DNA of 64,000 nt from positions 1 through 64,000 of the forward strand of contig NZ_JAFIRA010000010.1 in NCBI RefSeq assembly GCF_022848905.1. Direction: 5' to 3'. The stretch is from Thermostichus vulcanus str. 'Rupite' (lineage in GTDB: Bacteria; Cyanobacteriota; Cyanobacteriia; Thermostichales; Thermostichaceae). Below are positions 62,467 to 64,000 of the stretch, piece after piece (position 1 is the stretch's first letter; every line of letters begins with the position of its first letter). The notes under the pieces were generated by a model. That model had not been told where the DNA came from and made no database searches. It worked only from the letters and a program-made list of their open reading frames with translations. A program made the position numbers and the translations under genes.

Positions 62467-63783
62467 ATGAGGCTGTCCTTCCCCTCGCGGGTGCGATTGC
62501 AGGGGGTACGTCTACTGGATCCCCTCCGGGGCTGGGATCAAAGAACGGATGTCTGGATAGAAGAGGGGCAGATTCGGGCTATGGATGCGCCGCGCTGGCG
62601 CGAAGGGATCCCGGAACCCTTTGATCTCCCCGCCGATCTACCGGTTCTGGACGCTTCCGGTTGGGTGATGGGGCCGGGATTGGTGGATTTGTATGCCCAC
62701 AGTGGTGAGCCGGGGCATGAAAGCCGTGAAACCCTAACCTCTCTGGCAGCAGCAGCTTTGGCCGGGGGCTTTACTCGCGTGGGGATCCTGCCCACCACCG
62801 ATCCTGTGTTGGACAGTGCCGAGCAACTGGGGCGCTATACTCGTCAGGATGGGGATCCCTACTGGTTACCTTGGGCGGCGCTGACGTTGGGGGCAAAAGG
62901 AGAACAACCCAGTGAATGGGCGGAACTGCTGCAAGCAGGGGCCACGGGTTTAACCGAAGATCAGCCGTTGCGTTCCTTGGTTCTGCTGCGGCGGGCTCTC
63001 GAGTATTTGCGGATCTGGAATAAGCCCTTGATGCTTTGGCCTTGGGATCCCGGTTTGGCCGGGTCGGGCAGCCTGTACGAAGGGGTTTGGGCCTTGCGAT
63101 TGGGGCTAAAGGGGATCCCTGCCAGTGCTGAAACCGCTGCTTTGGCCCGGATTTTGGAGGTGATCCGGAGCGAATCGGTTACAACCCCCGTTCATTTCAT
63201 GCGCATTAGCCAGGCTCGTAGCCTCCAGCTGATCCAGCAAGCGCAACAGGAAGGATGGCCGGTTACCGCCAGCACCACTTGGATGCACCTTCTCCTGGAT
63301 GAACAGGCGGTTCTGGAGCAGGATTACAACCCCAACCTGCACCTGCTGCCCCCCTTGCCCACGGCCTCTGATCGCCAAGCCCTGATCGACGGGATCCGCG
63401 CCGGCACCCTGGCCATTGCCACCGATCACCGCCCCTACACCTACGAAGAAAAAACCGTACCCTTTGCCGATGCGCCAGTGGGTGCCATTGGCCTGGAACT
63501 GGCTCTGCCCCTGCTCTGGCACAATCTGGTGGAGAGGGGATCCCTGACGGCCTTGCAACTGTGGGCCGCCCTCAGCCTCCATCCGGCCCGTTGTCTGGGT
63601 TGGGATCCCCTTCCGCTTCAACCCGGCTCTGCTACCGATTGGGTGATTTTTGATCCCAGCTCCACCTGGATGGTCTCCGCTTCCACCCTCAAGTCGGGAT
63701 CCCTGGCCACCCCCTGGTTGGGGAAACCAATTCAGGGCAGGGTTCTCCACACCCACGTGGGAACAGCTCAACCAACCGGTTAG
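62467..63783 (+). CDS. pyrC: Dihydroorotase-like amidohydrolase
   Basis: 438 aa. It has the DHOase architecture (GPGLVDLYAHSGEPGHESRETL, AALAGGFTRVGILPTTDPV, IATDHRPYTYEEK). The first metal-binding motif normally reads DxHxHxR; here it is DLYAHSG, so the first His is Tyr and the Arg is Gly. DHRPY replaces DHAPH. This suggests a structural or altered-function paralogue, although cyanobacterial enzymes annotated PyrC often share this form. ATG 62467 lies 6 bp after the phosphatase gene. Confidence 0.75.
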   Translation: MRLSFPSRVRLQGVRLLDPLRGWDQRTDVWIEEGQIRAMDAPRWREGIPEPFDLPADLPVLDASGWVMGPGLVDLYAHSGEPGHESRETLTSLAAAALAGGFTRVGILPTTDPVLDSAEQLGRYTRQDGDPYWLPWAALTLGAKGEQPSEWAELLQAGATGLTEDQPLRSLVLLRRALEYLRIWNKPLMLWPWDPGLAGSGSLYEGVWALRLGLKGIPASAETAALARILEVIRSESVTTPVHFMRISQARSLQLIQQAQQEGWPVTASTTWMHLLLDEQAVLEQDYNPNLHLLPPLPTASDRQALIDGIRAGTLAIATDHRPYTYEEKTVPFADAPVGAIGLELALPLLWHNLVERGSLTALQLWAALSLHPARCLGWDPLPLQPGSATDWVIFDPSSTWMVSASTLKSGSLATPWLGKPIQGRVLHTHVGTAQPTG

Positions 63784-64000
63784 CTAGCCCCAGATCCTGA
63801 GGAAGTGCTCAAGGAGGTGCTGAGGATTTCCTGGGCCATTGCTTCGGCACGCCGTACACACTCTCCTAGAGCCACTCCATCCAAATAATTGGCACAAACG
63901 GATAGTCCTGGGGTTTGGCGGGCAAGACTCTCCTGGAGCTGGGCAATCCGCTGCCGATGGCCGAGGGTATACTGAGGGATCGCTTGTGGCCACAGCCGTT
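63780..64000 (-). CDS. Protoporphyrinogen oxidase, C-terminal part (partial at window edge)
   Basis: The last 72 or so codons of a gene that enters from the right. It reads WPQAIPQYTLGHRQRIAQL, then GLSVCANYLDGVALGECVRR, ending GSGAS and TAA at 63780-63782. AIPQYTLGH and NYLDGVALG...R are the C-terminal FAD-binding signature of HemY/HemG-type oxygen-dependent protoporphyrinogen oxidase. It converges on the dihydroorotase-like gene with a 4-bp overlap of stops. The start and the N-terminal FAD domain lie outside the window. Confidence 0.88.
   Translation of the reverse strand, partial: RLWPQAIPQYTLGHRQRIAQLQESLARQTPGLSVCANYLDGVALGECVRRAEAMAQEILSTSLSTSSGSGAS

Overview
The window is chromosomal DNA of a cyanobacterium. 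The evidence is a carboxysome operon (ccmK-ccmK-ccmL-ccmM-ccmN-ccmO), the NDH-1 subunit gene ndhO, a probable glucolipid synthase of the mgdA type, a YlqD-like gene, and tetrapyrrole genes (hemC, and the end of a hemY/hemG-type protoporphyrinogen oxidase). The palindrome GGGATCCC and its core GGATCC recur nearly every few hundred bases, much as HIP1 (GCGATCGC) does in other cyanobacteria. Together with gene content this recalls hot-spring Synechococcus of the JA/OS (Yellowstone) group; that is an inference, not a database result.

Layout. 1-1030: a possible insertion-sequence end, tRNA-Ser(GGA) and tRNA-Met(CAT). 1030-13366 (minus strand): a type III CRISPR effector operon of 13 genes, many joined by stop/start overlaps: cas10 without an evident HD domain, a Cas7-like RAMP, a Csx10-like RAMP, a small helical subunit, a Csx7/Csm3-like RAMP, a PD-(D/E)XK-like protein, two more RAMPs separated by an unrecognised small protein, a second small-subunit-like protein fused to a TRAM/OB-like domain, a CARF protein, a Uma2 protein and a CARF-HEPN RNase. 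The combination of Csx10, several Cas7 proteins and an HD-less Cas10 points to subtype III-D or a close variant. 13875-14999: cas6 with a C-terminal helix-turn-helix. 15050-19595: a CRISPR array of 60 repeats and 59 spacers, probably transcribed leftward from a leader beside cas2-cas1 (19859-21147). 21348-26829: a WYL-type CRISPR regulator, a Csx3-AAA fusion, a membrane-anchored NYN RNase, an HD hydrolase, a small membrane protein and acylphosphatase, with four copies of a short dispersed repeat.

27005-34053: a multi-PAS histidine kinase, nadE, ndhO, ftsQ and a cobalt/nickel-type ABC ATPase. 34628-39217: the carboxysome operon. 39338-39933: SRP RNA and a phasin-like gene. 40013-57202: housekeeping and envelope genes (serS, ilvC, mgdA-like, ylqD, hemC, purC, a polyprenyl sugar transferase, a ZIP transporter, an esterase, a CadD-like protein, murB, murC, putA). 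57357-58866: a tnpB-only mobile element. 58915-61007: an SDR protein, a small peptide with a double-glycine leader, and a TetR regulator with palindromic candidate operators. 61130-64000: a two-domain histidine phosphatase, a dihydroorotase-like gene and the 3-prime end of a protoporphyrinogen oxidase gene.

How the defence genes would work together: Cas6 cuts the array transcript into crRNAs. The Cas10/RAMP complex uses them to find viral RNA, cleaves it through Cas7 aspartates and, if the Cas10 palm is active, makes cyclic oligoadenylate. The CARF-HEPN protein would respond as an RNase, and Csx3 (possibly also the second CARF protein) would degrade the messenger. Cas1-Cas2 adds spacers. Several spacers are related to one another and point to repeated contact with the same virus family.
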